Assembly: GCA_945861565.1 (NCBI GenBank)
Contig: CAMAUY010000010.1
Coordinates: forward strand, 1 to 64,000
From: Akkermansia muciniphila
Lineage (GTDB): Bacteria; Verrucomicrobiota; Verrucomicrobiia; Limisphaerales; UBA9464
DNA: 64,000 nt
Reading direction: 5' to 3'
The notes beneath the pieces were generated by a model. That model was given only the letters and a program-made list of their open reading frames with translations, made no database searches and was not told the DNA's origin. The translations under genes were made by a program, and so were the position numbers. Shown one piece after another: positions 47,401 through 54,961 of this stretch (positions within the stretch are counted from its first letter, which is position 1; every line of letters starts with the position of its first letter).

Positions 47401-47881
47401 CACCGGCAGCGATGCCATCGAGCGGCGTATTGAACCCGTCCGCGAAAATCTCGCTGTAATCGGCCCGTCCGCGTGCATTCCGGTCTTCCAGCATCCGGAC
47501 GATTTCCGAACGATTTGTCAGGATGGCCGGTTCGGCGGCGAACGCACCCTCGAGGAAGGCCTGTCGGTCGGCCGTCCGACGGAATTGGAGGTCCTGGGTG
47601 AGCCAGCGGGAAAACTTCGTAATGTCCATCACGGCCTGATTGAAGCGATGGGTTTCGGCGATGTAGCACCGTCCGAAATTATCAAAACTGAAGGCCACCG
47701 GATTCTCGAATTGTGGGTCGACCGCCCAGACGTCGAGATTCAACCCGGGCATCAGCGTCAAGGAGGCGGCCTGACGGGCGGCGCCCTCGAAGTTAGGTTC
47801 TGTCGTCGCATCGGACCCGGCGAGCGCCTTTCCTGCCAGCAGCAGGACGGCGATACCGAGGGCGGCGAGGGTCGGGATCAT
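44441..47881 (-). CDS. PVC-type heme-binding CxxCH protein (dehydrogenase-like propeller, HEAT repeats, cytochrome c)
   Basis: This 1146-residue secreted protein has a signal peptide (MIPTLAALGIAVLLLAGKALA), an N-terminal soluble-dehydrogenase-like propeller (about 45-430; FDNFGRCYIAETHRF, GLRNPQELTFDDLGNLW, YPGTGFESRFDGRFLHCDFPGG) and a long HEAT-like helical region (430-1010). A C-terminal cytochrome c domain carries heme motif CLRCH, with GTVGPKLDGIG after it. Such proteins are abundant in Planctomycetes and Verrucomicrobia and are thought to oxidise sugars or polysaccharide-derived substrates. After SPGYEPLAG the usual 50-60 residue beta segment is missing, and the chain jumps to SAMPEGYADILSLNELRD. 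An internal deletion near 44510-44550 is likely. Confidence 0.85.
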   Translation of the reverse strand: MIPTLAALGIAVLLLAGKALAGSDATTEPNFEGAARQAASLTLMPGLNLDVWAVDPQFENPVAFSFDNFGRCYIAETHRFNQAVMDITKFSRWLTQDLQFRRTADRQAFLEGAFAAEPAILTNRSEIVRMLEDRNARGRADYSEIFADGFNTPLDGIAAGVLAEGTNVWFANIPNLWKLGTVPGARTRIAVATGFGVHIGVTGHDLHGLILGPDGRLYFSSGDRGFCVTNQEGRVLNHPDTGGVLRCDLDGSSLEVFCTGLRNPQELTFDDLGNLWTVDNDTAGADPCRVLHLMYHGDYGWRTSYQHMEGFGPWVQEELWKGGRDGILPPAGTVSQGPSGLTYYPGTGFESRFDGRFLHCDFPGGVWAFSVKPEGASYVVAEKEKVLWGAWPTDVDFGPDGALYILDWIAGWEMPKRGRIYRLTETSRESNSPSLSREVWQLLRSDMSEQTAAGLLTLLPHRDRRVRHAAQFELVRRGTDSFRGLRDTALISRNRFARLHALWAIEQLCRAASPTDPIGWADRLIDLGPLIDDSDDEVRGQTAKVLAESNLQNFRPLLAELLADTSARVRFLATTGAAAAGHRPGLWHPNRSMRATRNSLDATVDPLPKGLGTRSFATSSVPAIPMTAFAAALRKSDRNDPFLEQAIICLLASDNASAVADSLAWCDRFAQDESPRVRRVGLLALRRLGALQLTNFLSDPEPELVLEAGRAIHDVPIPGAMGALANLVLRIDCPEGLLSRALDACYRVGSDKHAKMLALFAQRTDAPEKQRALAIELLGHWRLPKSETSDRLPGESRDPRAYPGQLEANPETFDRVIGLFRPVAASPSDGDSARRSTRNEQPARRALLAAGATLMESASESIQLAVIESTCRLRAKEASTGLFTRLSSTNTPASVQAAIIGALAYLNASQAPAAVRFALGQTNPIVRSAALPHLHQLERDEAGTILAALTAPEIRRSTEKQNIGPDLSIRTAQAAYRALATLSTPDADRLLESAAEDLIDGKLHPHLAADVLTAVRIRAGTYPDLKITVARWEASLPARDRLATWRPALAGGDVTAGKRIFHDRADVQCLRCHSIAGDGGTVGPKLDGIGKQRTREELLESIIFPTARFSPGYEPLAGSPSAMPEGYADILSLNELRDLLEYLSQL

Positions 47882-47981
47882 GGGGGGCTAATGCCCGGTC
47901 GAGCCGGAAAAATGGGTGTTTTCATTCGTGTTTTCAATATCCACCGACAAACGTGGCATGTCATTAGTGATGAAGTGAATC

Positions 47982-48230
47982 GTGAATGTGGGGTGCGGGA
48001 ACAGTTTCAAAGAATTGCAAGTCTATCTCATCGCCACGCTCAACCAGCGCATGGGCAAGGACGGCAACGGCAAGCCCTACCGCGTCTTCGCTAAGGACGA
48101 AGGCCTTGCCAAAAACCGCGCCACCTACGACATCAACAACCTCTACCGCTACGAGTCCCTCCAAGCCCACCTTTCACGGAAATTGGAAGAGGCTCACGCG
48201 GAGACGCGGAGGAGAAACGAAGAATTCTGA
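47982..48230 (+). pseudogene. fragment of an unrecognised gene
   Basis: The 82-residue frame contains a well-formed middle part, LIATLNQRMGKDGNGKPYRV then FAKDEGLAKNRATYDINNLY and RYESLQAHLSRK. It then runs into repeat-derived sequence (EEAHAETRRRNEEF). The ordered middle section looks like true coding sequence, but both ends are lost, and I do not recognise the family. It is likely a relic trapped between the 23-base repeats. Confidence 0.35.
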
Positions 48231-48410
48231 TGGAATACGGGAAGAAGCTCACGCGAAGCCGCGAAGCCGCGAAGAAGAAAAAGATTTAGAAAAGGGTTCT
48301 GCATCAGATCCTCTCCGCGCCTCCGCGGCTCCGCGTGAAACTTCCTCTTCCGAAACCCTTCGCGCCTTCGCGTCTTCGCGTGAGACCCGCCTTTCCCAAC
48401 TCTTCACCTA
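48185..48410. repeat. inverted GC-rich interspersed repeat
   Basis: CACGCGGAGACGCGGAGGAG and CACGCGAAGCCGCGAAGCCG on the left are answered by inverted versions on the right (CTCCGCGCCTCCGCGGCTCC and CTTCGCGCCTTCGCGTCTTC). Each half carries two unit types in the order A-B-A'-B'. Frames through it give repetitive Arg/Glu or Phe/Ala peptides and are not genes. Confidence 0.7.
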
Positions 48411-48506
48411 CACCGAGCAACCCCACCAGAGGGCGGCGAGGGTCGGGATCAGAAGCTGCTGGAGCGGGACAAGGGAGACCTCAGTCGGTCGGGTTCGGCC
48501 ATTCAT

Positions 48507-49001
48507 CTAAGTCTTTCCGGGCTGACGGTTCGCAAGGACGTGGGCGGTTTGCTGCGCTCGGAATGCCTCGTATGCCTCCCGAAATTCCGGGTACTTATTT
48601 CCAAGGATTGCGGCGGCCAGGAGAGCGGCGTTGATGGCGCCGGATTGGCCGATGGCCATCGTTCCAACGGGAACGCCGGCGGGCATCTGGACGATGCTCA
48701 AGAGCGAATCGAGGCCATTGAGAGCTTTCGATTGTATGGGTACCCCCAAGACCGGGAGCGACGTTTTGCTGGCGCACATTCCGGGCAGGTGGGCGGCGCC
48801 GCCGGCACCCGCGATAATGACCTCAAGGCCCCGGTCCGCGGCACTGGCAGCGTACTCAAACAAAAGGTCGGGTGTCCGATGGGCGCTCACGACGCTGGTT
48901 TCGAAGGGCACCCCCAGCGCACGGAGTTGTTCGGCGGCGGCCTGAAGGGTTTCCCAATCCGACTGACTGCCCATGATGATTCCCACCAACGGCTTCTTCA
49001 T
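48507..49001 (-). CDS. purE: N5-carboxyaminoimidazole ribonucleotide mutase
   Basis: This 164-residue purine-synthesis enzyme converts N5-CAIR to [24 protein letters not shown] (residues 5-24) is the family signature, with [15 protein letters not shown] (His in SAHRTP is catalytic) and [34 protein letters not shown] and [20 protein letters not shown]. The start at 49001 is chosen because [15 protein letters not shown] is the usual N-terminus; the upstream part of the open frame is repeat sequence. PurK is not adjacent, so the partner is elsewhere. Confidence 0.96.
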   Translation of the reverse strand: MKKPLVGIIMGSQSDWETLQAAAEQLRALGVPFETSVVSAHRTPDLLFEYAASAADRGLEVIIAGAGGAAHLPGMCASKTSLPVLGVPIQSKALNGLDSLLSIVQMPAGVPVGTMAIGQSGAINAALLAAAILGNKYPEFREAYEAFRAQQTAHVLANRQPGKT

Positions 49002-49080
49002 GGGGGCATCCAACCAGACAGAGCCGCGGGAAGGCAGCCCAATTTCATCACCCGGTGCGGAAGGCGGTGCATCCCGAAGG

Positions 49081-49213
49081 TGTTGGTAGAGGTTGTCGCG
49101 CTGCGACAACCCTGCCCGCGTACAGCGGGCGAGACGGGGCCGCAGTGCGGTTCGTGCCGCGCCTGAACGGCGCTGGGACGCCGCAGCGCGGCGTCCGCTA
49201 CCTTCTTCCAACA
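49081..49213. repeat. five-hairpin interspersed element
   Basis: Between TGTTGG (49081) and CCAACA (49208-49213) lie five successive hairpins: GGTTGTCGC/GCGACAACC (49091-49111), GCCCGC/GCGGGC (49114-49130), CCGC/GCGG (49140-49150), GCGCC/GGCGC (49159-49173) and GGACGCCGC/GCGGCGTCC (49176-49196). The outer ends are themselves inverted. No gene is present. The 140 bases after it, to the secreted protein gene, hold only a possible promoter region. Confidence 0.7.
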
Positions 49214-49353
49214 ACTTCGGGATTCACGGTGCGGAAGGTACGCGCTTCGGCAGCATCAATGGCAGGGCACCTGGCAGGTGTCCTGGCCCGCGACGGGGCG
49301 GCACCCGCTGACCGCCTGGACTGTATTTGGTTCGAGCCAATCTACGGTTGTGA

Positions 49354-50664
49354 TTGGACGGACGGGGTGGTGTGGGGAATGTTGGAAGCGTGGCTTCGTC
49401 ATTTGATTTTGATTTGCAGTCCGCTCGTCGCCCGGTAGCCCGGGGGTGGAGCTTGTTCTGGAGTGTCCTGCTCCTCGTGACTGGGACGGTGCGGACTGGG
49501 GCGTCGGAAAACGTGTTCCTGACGGGAGTTCCGGACTACGCGTGGTTCTACGGTTGTTTTGGGACTGCCAGTGGCAATTTGATGGGATTTTGGGATCGGC
49601 ATGGGTTACCGGATTATTACACCGGCTTGACCGAGGGCGGGATGGCACCACTCGATACCATTGGGAGCCATCAATCGATTACGTCACTGTGGGTGTCGGA
49701 GGCCGGTCGTGATGGGCGTCCGGCGGACCGTCCAGGTCATTTGGACGACTACTACGTGGCCTATCAAAGCACGGCGGAGGATCCCTATGCGACGGCTGGA
49801 CGGAAGGAGCATCCGCCGGACTGCATTGGCGATTTTATCGGGTTGAATCAGCGTAAATGGACCAATCTCAACAACGAATGCGCTGGAAATGTGGACGGAT
49901 TCTCCTTCAATTTTTTTGAACCGACCGGGGTTCGGTGGGTTAATTTTTCTCCCCCGGCCTTACCTTCGGGTCCCGTTCCCGACATCCAATCGGGCCTGCG
50001 GGAATTTTCGCATTATCGGGGTTATGCGGCGGACGCATTTTCCCAGCTCGCCGATTTTCATCCTTCGACACAAATTGGACAGGGTTTTTCGTTTGCCGAT
50101 CTACGTGCGGAAATAGACGGCGGTTATCCGGTGCTGGTGTTCTTGCAGAATCATTCTGAATTTTCCCGGACGATCGACGGCATTCCGGGACTGAATCCCG
50201 AGATCCACGGCATGCTGATTTACGGATATCTCGTCACGGAGGCTGGGCAACAATTCGCACGGTTCCGGACGAGTTGGGCGAGTGGTGATTTGCAATTCAG
50301 CGAGTGGGTGGATGTGAACTGGACTCCGGAGGGAGAATTGAATTTGCCCGTTCGGGGTGTGATCGGTTTTCACCCCCATCCCCGGATTCGAGAGGTGCGA
50401 CCTGATTCGCACGGAGTAACGATCCGCTGGGACGGTCCGTTGGCGGAGGTGCGGGATGATCTGGCGGAAACTGTTCGTCCGGCCCACTGCTATGTGGTGG
50501 ATCGGGCGGCCCGACTCGAGGGCCCCTACCATCAAGCGAGTCCGCCTGTGGCGGCGTTGGAATCGCGGGTCGAATCGTGTTGCGAGGGTGCCGCTTTCTT
50601 TCGGGTGCGATTGGTTGCACCGCCTTCGGAAGCAGCCCTGGCTCCCGCTTCGGCCCGCGACTAA
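49354..50664 (+). CDS. secreted C39-like peptidase-fold protein
   Basis: This protein of up to 436 residues has a hydrophobic signal segment ([20 protein letters not shown]), then a papain-like C39 domain: [18 protein letters not shown] with candidate nucleophile Cys68 (counted from the first codon) and [12 protein letters not shown] with His285. An Asp or Asn partner may lie in RTSWASGD. The C-terminal 120 residues form a beta-rich domain with a Cys pair (VESCCEG). The start is uncertain: the open frame begins at a TTG at 49354, and GTG codons follow. The function could be peptide cleavage or bacteriocin-leader-like processing, but no transporter is linked. Its stop overlaps the convergent pseudopilin stop. 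Confidence 0.65.
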   Translation: MDGRGGVGNVGSVASSFDFDLQSARRPVARGWSLFWSVLLLVTGTVRTGASENVFLTGVPDYAWFYGCFGTASGNLMGFWDRHGLPDYYTGLTEGGMAPLDTIGSHQSITSLWVSEAGRDGRPADRPGHLDDYYVAYQSTAEDPYATAGRKEHPPDCIGDFIGLNQRKWTNLNNECAGNVDGFSFNFFEPTGVRWVNFSPPALPSGPVPDIQSGLREFSHYRGYAADAFSQLADFHPSTQIGQGFSFADLRAEIDGGYPVLVFLQNHSEFSRTIDGIPGLNPEIHGMLIYGYLVTEAGQQFARFRTSWASGDLQFSEWVDVNWTPEGELNLPVRGVIGFHPHPRIREVRPDSHGVTIRWDGPLAEVRDDLAETVRPAHCYVVDRAARLEGPYHQASPPVAALESRVESCCEGAAFFRVRLVAPPSEAALAPASARD

Positions 50665-51350
50665 AAATAGCCCGGCACTTCGTCGCGATCGAACAGCCCG
50701 GAAATCCCCAAGGCTTCGAGACGGGTTCGGCCGCACGCCTCGACGTGTCCGTCCAGGAAAAGACCATTGGCCGAGCGGCCGTGTCGGACATGAACCTCCT
50801 TTTCGGACGCAGCGCGGAAAAAATAGAACTGTTCACTGCCAATCCCTTGTCGGCCTCGGCTGGTGGTGTCGGCGACGTGCAGGTAATTTCCTGGATCCTC
50901 GACCGCATCCAGTTTAAGGCCCTCGCGAAGAGGCCCCCGGGTGTAGTTCACGGGTGGATCGAGCCGGATGCCATAGATTTTGATCCAGTTCGTAAAACGA
51001 AACGGGCTGTACGAGGGGCACACAAACACATCGAACGGACGGAGACGGGCATTGGTCGCCAGCAGGGCTCCCCAGGTCACCCCCTTCTGGAGCGGGGAAT
51101 CGAGAGGAAGTATATTGCCCGTGTCATGGGCGTACGTGAGGGACGCGAGGGCAAGTTGCCGCACATTGTTCAGGCACTGGACCGATCGGGCCCGCTCGCG
51201 TGCCCGGGCGAGGGCTGGCAGCAACATGCCCGCCAGGATCGCAATGACGGCGATCACGACCAGCAATTCAATCAGCGTGAATGCAATAACACCGCCGCCG
51301 GTCCGGAAAACCGGAGGCGAGCGTCGATTCACAAAATAAGGATGTCGCAT
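50661..51350 (-). CDS. type II secretion-like pseudopilin (H-X9-DG type)
   Basis: This 229-residue protein has a prepilin N-terminus: short basic leader, then [20 protein letters not shown] with Glu5 after the A/F cleavage site, and a hydrophobic helix. The soluble part ends with [12 protein letters not shown], the H-X9-DG motif common in planctomycete and verrucomicrobial pseudopilins. Such proteins form pseudopili or surface structures, and their exact roles are unknown. It lies 12 bases after the ABC ATPase gene stop on the same strand. Confidence 0.9.
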   Translation of the reverse strand: MRHPYFVNRRSPPVFRTGGGVIAFTLIELLVVIAVIAILAGMLLPALARARERARSVQCLNNVRQLALASLTYAHDTGNILPLDSPLQKGVTWGALLATNARLRPFDVFVCPSYSPFRFTNWIKIYGIRLDPPVNYTRGPLREGLKLDAVEDPGNYLHVADTTSRGRQGIGSEQFYFFRAASEKEVHVRHGRSANGLFLDGHVEACGRTRLEALGISGLFDRDEVPGYF

Positions 51351-51362
51351 CGGCAGGGCGAT

Positions 51363-52883
51363 TCACCGTGATTCTGGCGTCACCACAGGACCCGATTGTG
51401 ACTCAACGCCGGCCATAAGGCGCATCAAGGCCGCTTGTGAAAACTGGTCGCGAGTCAATTCACCCGCCGTACGCCCCTGGCGCAGCACCATGATGCGACG
51501 ACTGATGTTCATGACTTCCGGCAGTTCGCTCGAGATGACGAGCAGGGCAAGCCCTTGCGACGCCAATTCGTCGAGCAATTTATGGATCTCGGCCTTGGCT
51601 CCGACATCCACCCCACGGGTGGGCTCGTCGACAATCAAGATGTCACATTCCCGGGCGAGCCATTTGGCCAGGGCGATCTTTTGCTGATTACCCCCGCTCA
51701 ACCCCGCGACCGTTGCCTCCAGTGAGCTCGCTTTTACGCGCAACCGATCGGCATACCGTCGCGCCAGCGCTTCCTCTTCCGATCGCCGGATGAAACCCAG
51801 GGTGGCTAGTCGCTTCAGCGACGCGAGCGAGGTGTTCTCGCGACAATTGAGACTGAGGACGAGACCGAGTCGTTTCCGGTCCTCGGGCAGGAGACCCATT
51901 CCGCCCGCCAGAGCGGCCTTCACGCTTCCGAGGGGCATTTCCCTTCCGTGCAGGAAGACCCGGCCGGTGGCGGATGGATCGATGCCGAAAAGGGCCTGGG
52001 CGACCTCGCTGCGACCAGCGCCGATGAGGCCGGCGAAACCGAGAACCTCACCTGCGTGGAGGCGAAACGAGATGTCTGAGAATTTGCCGGGCGAGGACAG
52101 ATTTTCGACGCGCAGAACCTCCGCGCCGATGGGACGCCCAAGATGAGCCGGTTCGTGGCGCTCAACATCGCGGCCGATCATCTGGTGGATTACGCGCTCT
52201 GGGTTTGTCTCGCGGATGGCTTCCGTCGCGACGTGCTTCCCATCTCGAAGGACCGTCAACGTGTCGCACAACTGGAAAATTTCATCCATCCGATGGGAGA
52301 CGTAGATGAGGGTTATGCCGCCCGTGCGAAGATGGCTAATGAGCCGGAAGAGATGGTCACTTTCAGCGACGGAGAGCGAACTGGTCGGTTCATCCATCAC
52401 GATGATGCGGGCACCGGTGCCGACGGCCGCTGCGATTTGCACCAGTTGTTCCTGTCCGGTGGTAAGCCGTGAAATAGGTAGGTCCGGGTCAAAGTCTGCC
52501 TCGATTTCGCGCAACATGCCCATGGCCGTGTCGCGGAGGCGTCGGCGGTCGACCCAACCGAAGCGTTGGGGAAGATTGCCGAGGCAAAGATTCTCCGCGA
52601 TGGAAAGATTTGGGCAGAAAGCCAGTTCCTGGTGAACCATGGCAATGCCCAGCTTCCGCGCGGCCAGCGGGTTGGACGGAGCGATCAATTCTCCGTTCAG
52701 TCGTAACTCGCCGGCATCGGCGGAGTACACCCCGGCAAGGATTTTTCCCAGGGTGCTCTTGCCTGCCCCATTTTCGCCCATCAAAGCGTGGCAGCGTCCG
52801 GCAGCGATCTCGAAGCTAACGTCAGCGAGAGCCTGGACCCCGGGGAACCGTTTCGAGATGCCGTGGAAGGTGAGCAGAGCCAT
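51363..52883 (-). CDS. sugar-type ABC transporter ATP-binding protein (two ABC domains)
   Basis: This 506-residue protein has two ABC modules as in RbsA/MglA. The first has Walker A GENGAGKST (36-44), signature LTTGQEQL, Walker B IIVMDEPTSSL and switch His in YVSHRMDE. The second has a degenerate P-loop region (GLIGAGRSEVAQALFG), signature LSGGNQQKIALAKWL and Walker B ILIVDEPTRGVDVG. This degenerate second Walker A is typical of the family. Ribose/galactose-type permease and binding-protein genes do not adjoin it, so it is an orphan here. Confidence 0.92.
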   Translation of the reverse strand: MALLTFHGISKRFPGVQALADVSFEIAAGRCHALMGENGAGKSTLGKILAGVYSADAGELRLNGELIAPSNPLAARKLGIAMVHQELAFCPNLSIAENLCLGNLPQRFGWVDRRRLRDTAMGMLREIEADFDPDLPISRLTTGQEQLVQIAAAVGTGARIIVMDEPTSSLSVAESDHLFRLISHLRTGGITLIYVSHRMDEIFQLCDTLTVLRDGKHVATEAIRETNPERVIHQMIGRDVERHEPAHLGRPIGAEVLRVENLSSPGKFSDISFRLHAGEVLGFAGLIGAGRSEVAQALFGIDPSATGRVFLHGREMPLGSVKAALAGGMGLLPEDRKRLGLVLSLNCRENTSLASLKRLATLGFIRRSEEEALARRYADRLRVKASSLEATVAGLSGGNQQKIALAKWLARECDILIVDEPTRGVDVGAKAEIHKLLDELASQGLALLVISSELPEVMNISRRIMVLRQGRTAGELTRDQFSQAALMRLMAGVESQSGPVVTPESR

Positions 52884-52955
52884 GGGAATGCGACCCCATT
52901 GACACTCGGCGGGCCGCGAATGCCAATTGCGAAGTGGATCAAATCATGCCCAAAC

Positions 52956-54167
52956 CTACGCGGAGGGCATCACCGTACCGCGAAACGCGTCCCTCAACCA
53001 CCCCCACGCCGCTCGCAATCCGACCGGCCGTACGGCATCGAGCCGGAGTGCTCGGGAAAGTTCAGCTTCGTGTCCGCGGAATCGGGGCGGGAACCAAGCC
53101 CAATCCCCCTTGTCCAGTAATCCGGCGACGCGCAGCGATGGATATAACAAACCCTGCCCGACTTCGTAGCGACCCACCGGAAGCGGCAGGGATTTTTCGG
53201 GCAGAACGAGCCACGGTCGATACCGAAACACGAGGCGCCCGGTGAGATCTCGAGAAACCCGTCCGAAGGAGCGGCGGGCAAGACCGGCACACTTTCGGGC
53301 CAGGAACGCTGGGTAGTCGGCCCCGGCGGGAACGAACCGTCCATGACGCAGCGAAACCAAATCCCAAGCAAACACGTGCCCGAAAACAAGCAATCGAAAT
53401 GCCCATCCGGAGAAAAACGCGGCCGTCAGAATGACCAGACCAGCCCAGGCCGCCCCGGCGTAGGGGTTCGCGAACGCGGTCGCCACGACGGAAGCGAGTA
53501 CGGCAGTGCGGAGCGCCTTCAGTGCGAGATCAAGCGTGTTAAATGGACTCAGGAGGATCAGCACTTGGGTGGTGTGGGCCACCACCCAGACGGCCGCATA
53601 GGCAATCACACCGAACACGGCTAGCATTCCCCCGCCGGCCGCACTGGGAGAAATAGCCGCCAGTCCGAGAGCTGCGGGCGCCGTGCCTTCGGAATCGAAG
53701 GCCTGGACCACGGCCGCCAGCAACGGGATGATGGCTCCGGTAGCGACAAGTCCGCTGAGTTTGTTCTCAAACAACTCAACGACGTCGATTGGTTTCTTGA
53801 GAACCTTTGGAATCATCGGCCCCAACAGATCCTTGGCAAAGCAAAGTGCCACCAGGGCGAGGGCCGGCATCCAAAACCACGGTTGGGCGAACCATGGCAA
53901 TCCGCTGCGGGCGGTCGGAGCGGCATGATAATACCGCCAGGCACCGACGGCCCCCCCCCCGAGTAATGGGGAGATGGCGATTCCAGTCAGTTGCGACACT
54001 GCCTCGGCGGCGGTCACGCCGGGCGGGGGAGGACGCATGACGGTGGCAGCGGGAACGGTGGCGGGAATGGCAGCGGGAATGCCTGGGGCAGGGGAGGGCA
54101 TCGACCCGGCAAACGCGGCGGTGAGCAAGAACCACACCGGAAGGAAAAATCGCACCCACGGTTTCAT
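52956..54167 (-). CDS. unknown polytopic membrane protein
   Basis: This 403-residue protein starts MKPWVRFFLPVWFLLTAAFA (signal or first helix), then a Pro/Ala-rich stretch (SMPSPAPGIPAAIPATVPAA) and about seven hydrophobic segments between residues 60 and 270. A basic cytoplasmic tail with FRYRPWLVLPEKSLPLPVGR ends it. The start at 54167 is preferred because the upstream part of the frame lies across the pseudopilin. I recognise no family. It is in the same minus-strand run as the pseudopilin and ABC ATPase. Confidence 0.7.
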   Translation of the reverse strand: MKPWVRFFLPVWFLLTAAFAGSMPSPAPGIPAAIPATVPAATVMRPPPPGVTAAEAVSQLTGIAISPLLGGGAVGAWRYYHAAPTARSGLPWFAQPWFWMPALALVALCFAKDLLGPMIPKVLKKPIDVVELFENKLSGLVATGAIIPLLAAVVQAFDSEGTAPAALGLAAISPSAAGGGMLAVFGVIAYAAVWVVAHTTQVLILLSPFNTLDLALKALRTAVLASVVATAFANPYAGAAWAGLVILTAAFFSGWAFRLLVFGHVFAWDLVSLRHGRFVPAGADYPAFLARKCAGLARRSFGRVSRDLTGRLVFRYRPWLVLPEKSLPLPVGRYEVGQGLLYPSLRVAGLLDKGDWAWFPPRFRGHEAELSRALRLDAVRPVGLRAAWGWLRDAFRGTVMPSA

Positions 54168-54228
54168 AATCAACTCAATGTGGGCTGCCGAACTGGCCTT
54201 GGAAAGGGCAATTAACGCCGTGGTTGGA

Positions 54229-54957
54229 TCACGGTTCAGGATTCCACTGGTAGCTATATTTTGGCGGGGGTTCGTACGCGGGAGCCGCCGCCGCCCGATT
54301 CCAGTAGATTGGAATGTACTGCACATGACCATCGACAAAGCAGACATTGTTTTTTGCGTCATTCCGAGCATCGCTCTTGGCAATGCCATCATGCCAGGAA
54401 AAGGGTGCCCAGGTGGCTCCATCGGCTACCATGACGACGCGCGCTGGTTGTTTAACTTGCGTGGCCACGGCACCCAACAGTCCCACGATCTTGCCGCCGC
54501 TTCCCGCCCAGCTCGGTTCGTTAAAATAGTAGCTCGTGGCCCCGAGCTCAATTCGCTTGTAATAGGGTCCCCAGTTTACGTCTCCCTTATCAACCGGGCA
54601 GCTGTACATGCTTCTCAAAGTGCCAATCGTCTGAGTTTTTATCAATGCGCTGCTCACGTACGAGTCGATGAACTGCGGCCAAAGCCACCAGAGTCCCTGC
54701 CCATTCACCATCGCCGCACGGGGAAACTTGTCTTTGTTGTCGCCGAGGTACATCGTCCATCCTATTCCAATCTGTTTCAGATTATTCATGCAGTGAGTAA
54801 TCTGAGCCCGGCTCTTCGCCTTGGCTAACGCCGGCAGCAGCATTCCGGCCAGGATGGCGATAATGGCGATGACTACGAGCAGTTCGATCAAGGTAAATGC
54901 CCGCGGATTTGCCTCCGGGTTGGAAAACGGACCGGAGGGTGTCCTTCTTGAGTTCAT
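54229..54957 (-). CDS. type II secretion-like pseudopilin
   Basis: This 242-residue protein has a prepilin leader and [20 protein letters not shown] with Glu5, followed by [13 protein letters not shown]. The later part has [17 protein letters not shown], a C-terminal DG motif in which the usual His of H-X9-DG is replaced. It starts four bases after the giant surface-protein gene ends, so it is very likely co-transcribed with it. It may help assemble or display that protein, though this is inference. Confidence 0.9.
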   Translation of the reverse strand: MNSRRTPSGPFSNPEANPRAFTLIELLVVIAIIAILAGMLLPALAKAKSRAQITHCMNNLKQIGIGWTMYLGDNKDKFPRAAMVNGQGLWWLWPQFIDSYVSSALIKTQTIGTLRSMYSCPVDKGDVNWGPYYKRIELGATSYYFNEPSWAGSGGKIVGLLGAVATQVKQPARVVMVADGATWAPFSWHDGIAKSDARNDAKNNVCFVDGHVQYIPIYWNRAAAAPAYEPPPKYSYQWNPEP

Positions 54958-54961
54958 AGTT

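Larger units (their letters stand above)
47858..48451. repeat. segment flanked by exact 23-base direct repeats
   Basis: GAGGGCGGCGAGGGTCGGGA followed by TCA occurs at 47858-47880, spanning the start of the heme protein gene, and again at 48429-48451. The 548 bases between hold a gene fragment (47982-48230) and inverted repeats (48185-48410). The arrangement suggests insertion or recombination with partial duplication of the gene start. Confidence 0.6.

Noticed and set aside
48540-49166. 208-residue plus-strand frame opposite purE
   Set aside because: It is the antisense of purE plus the hairpin element.
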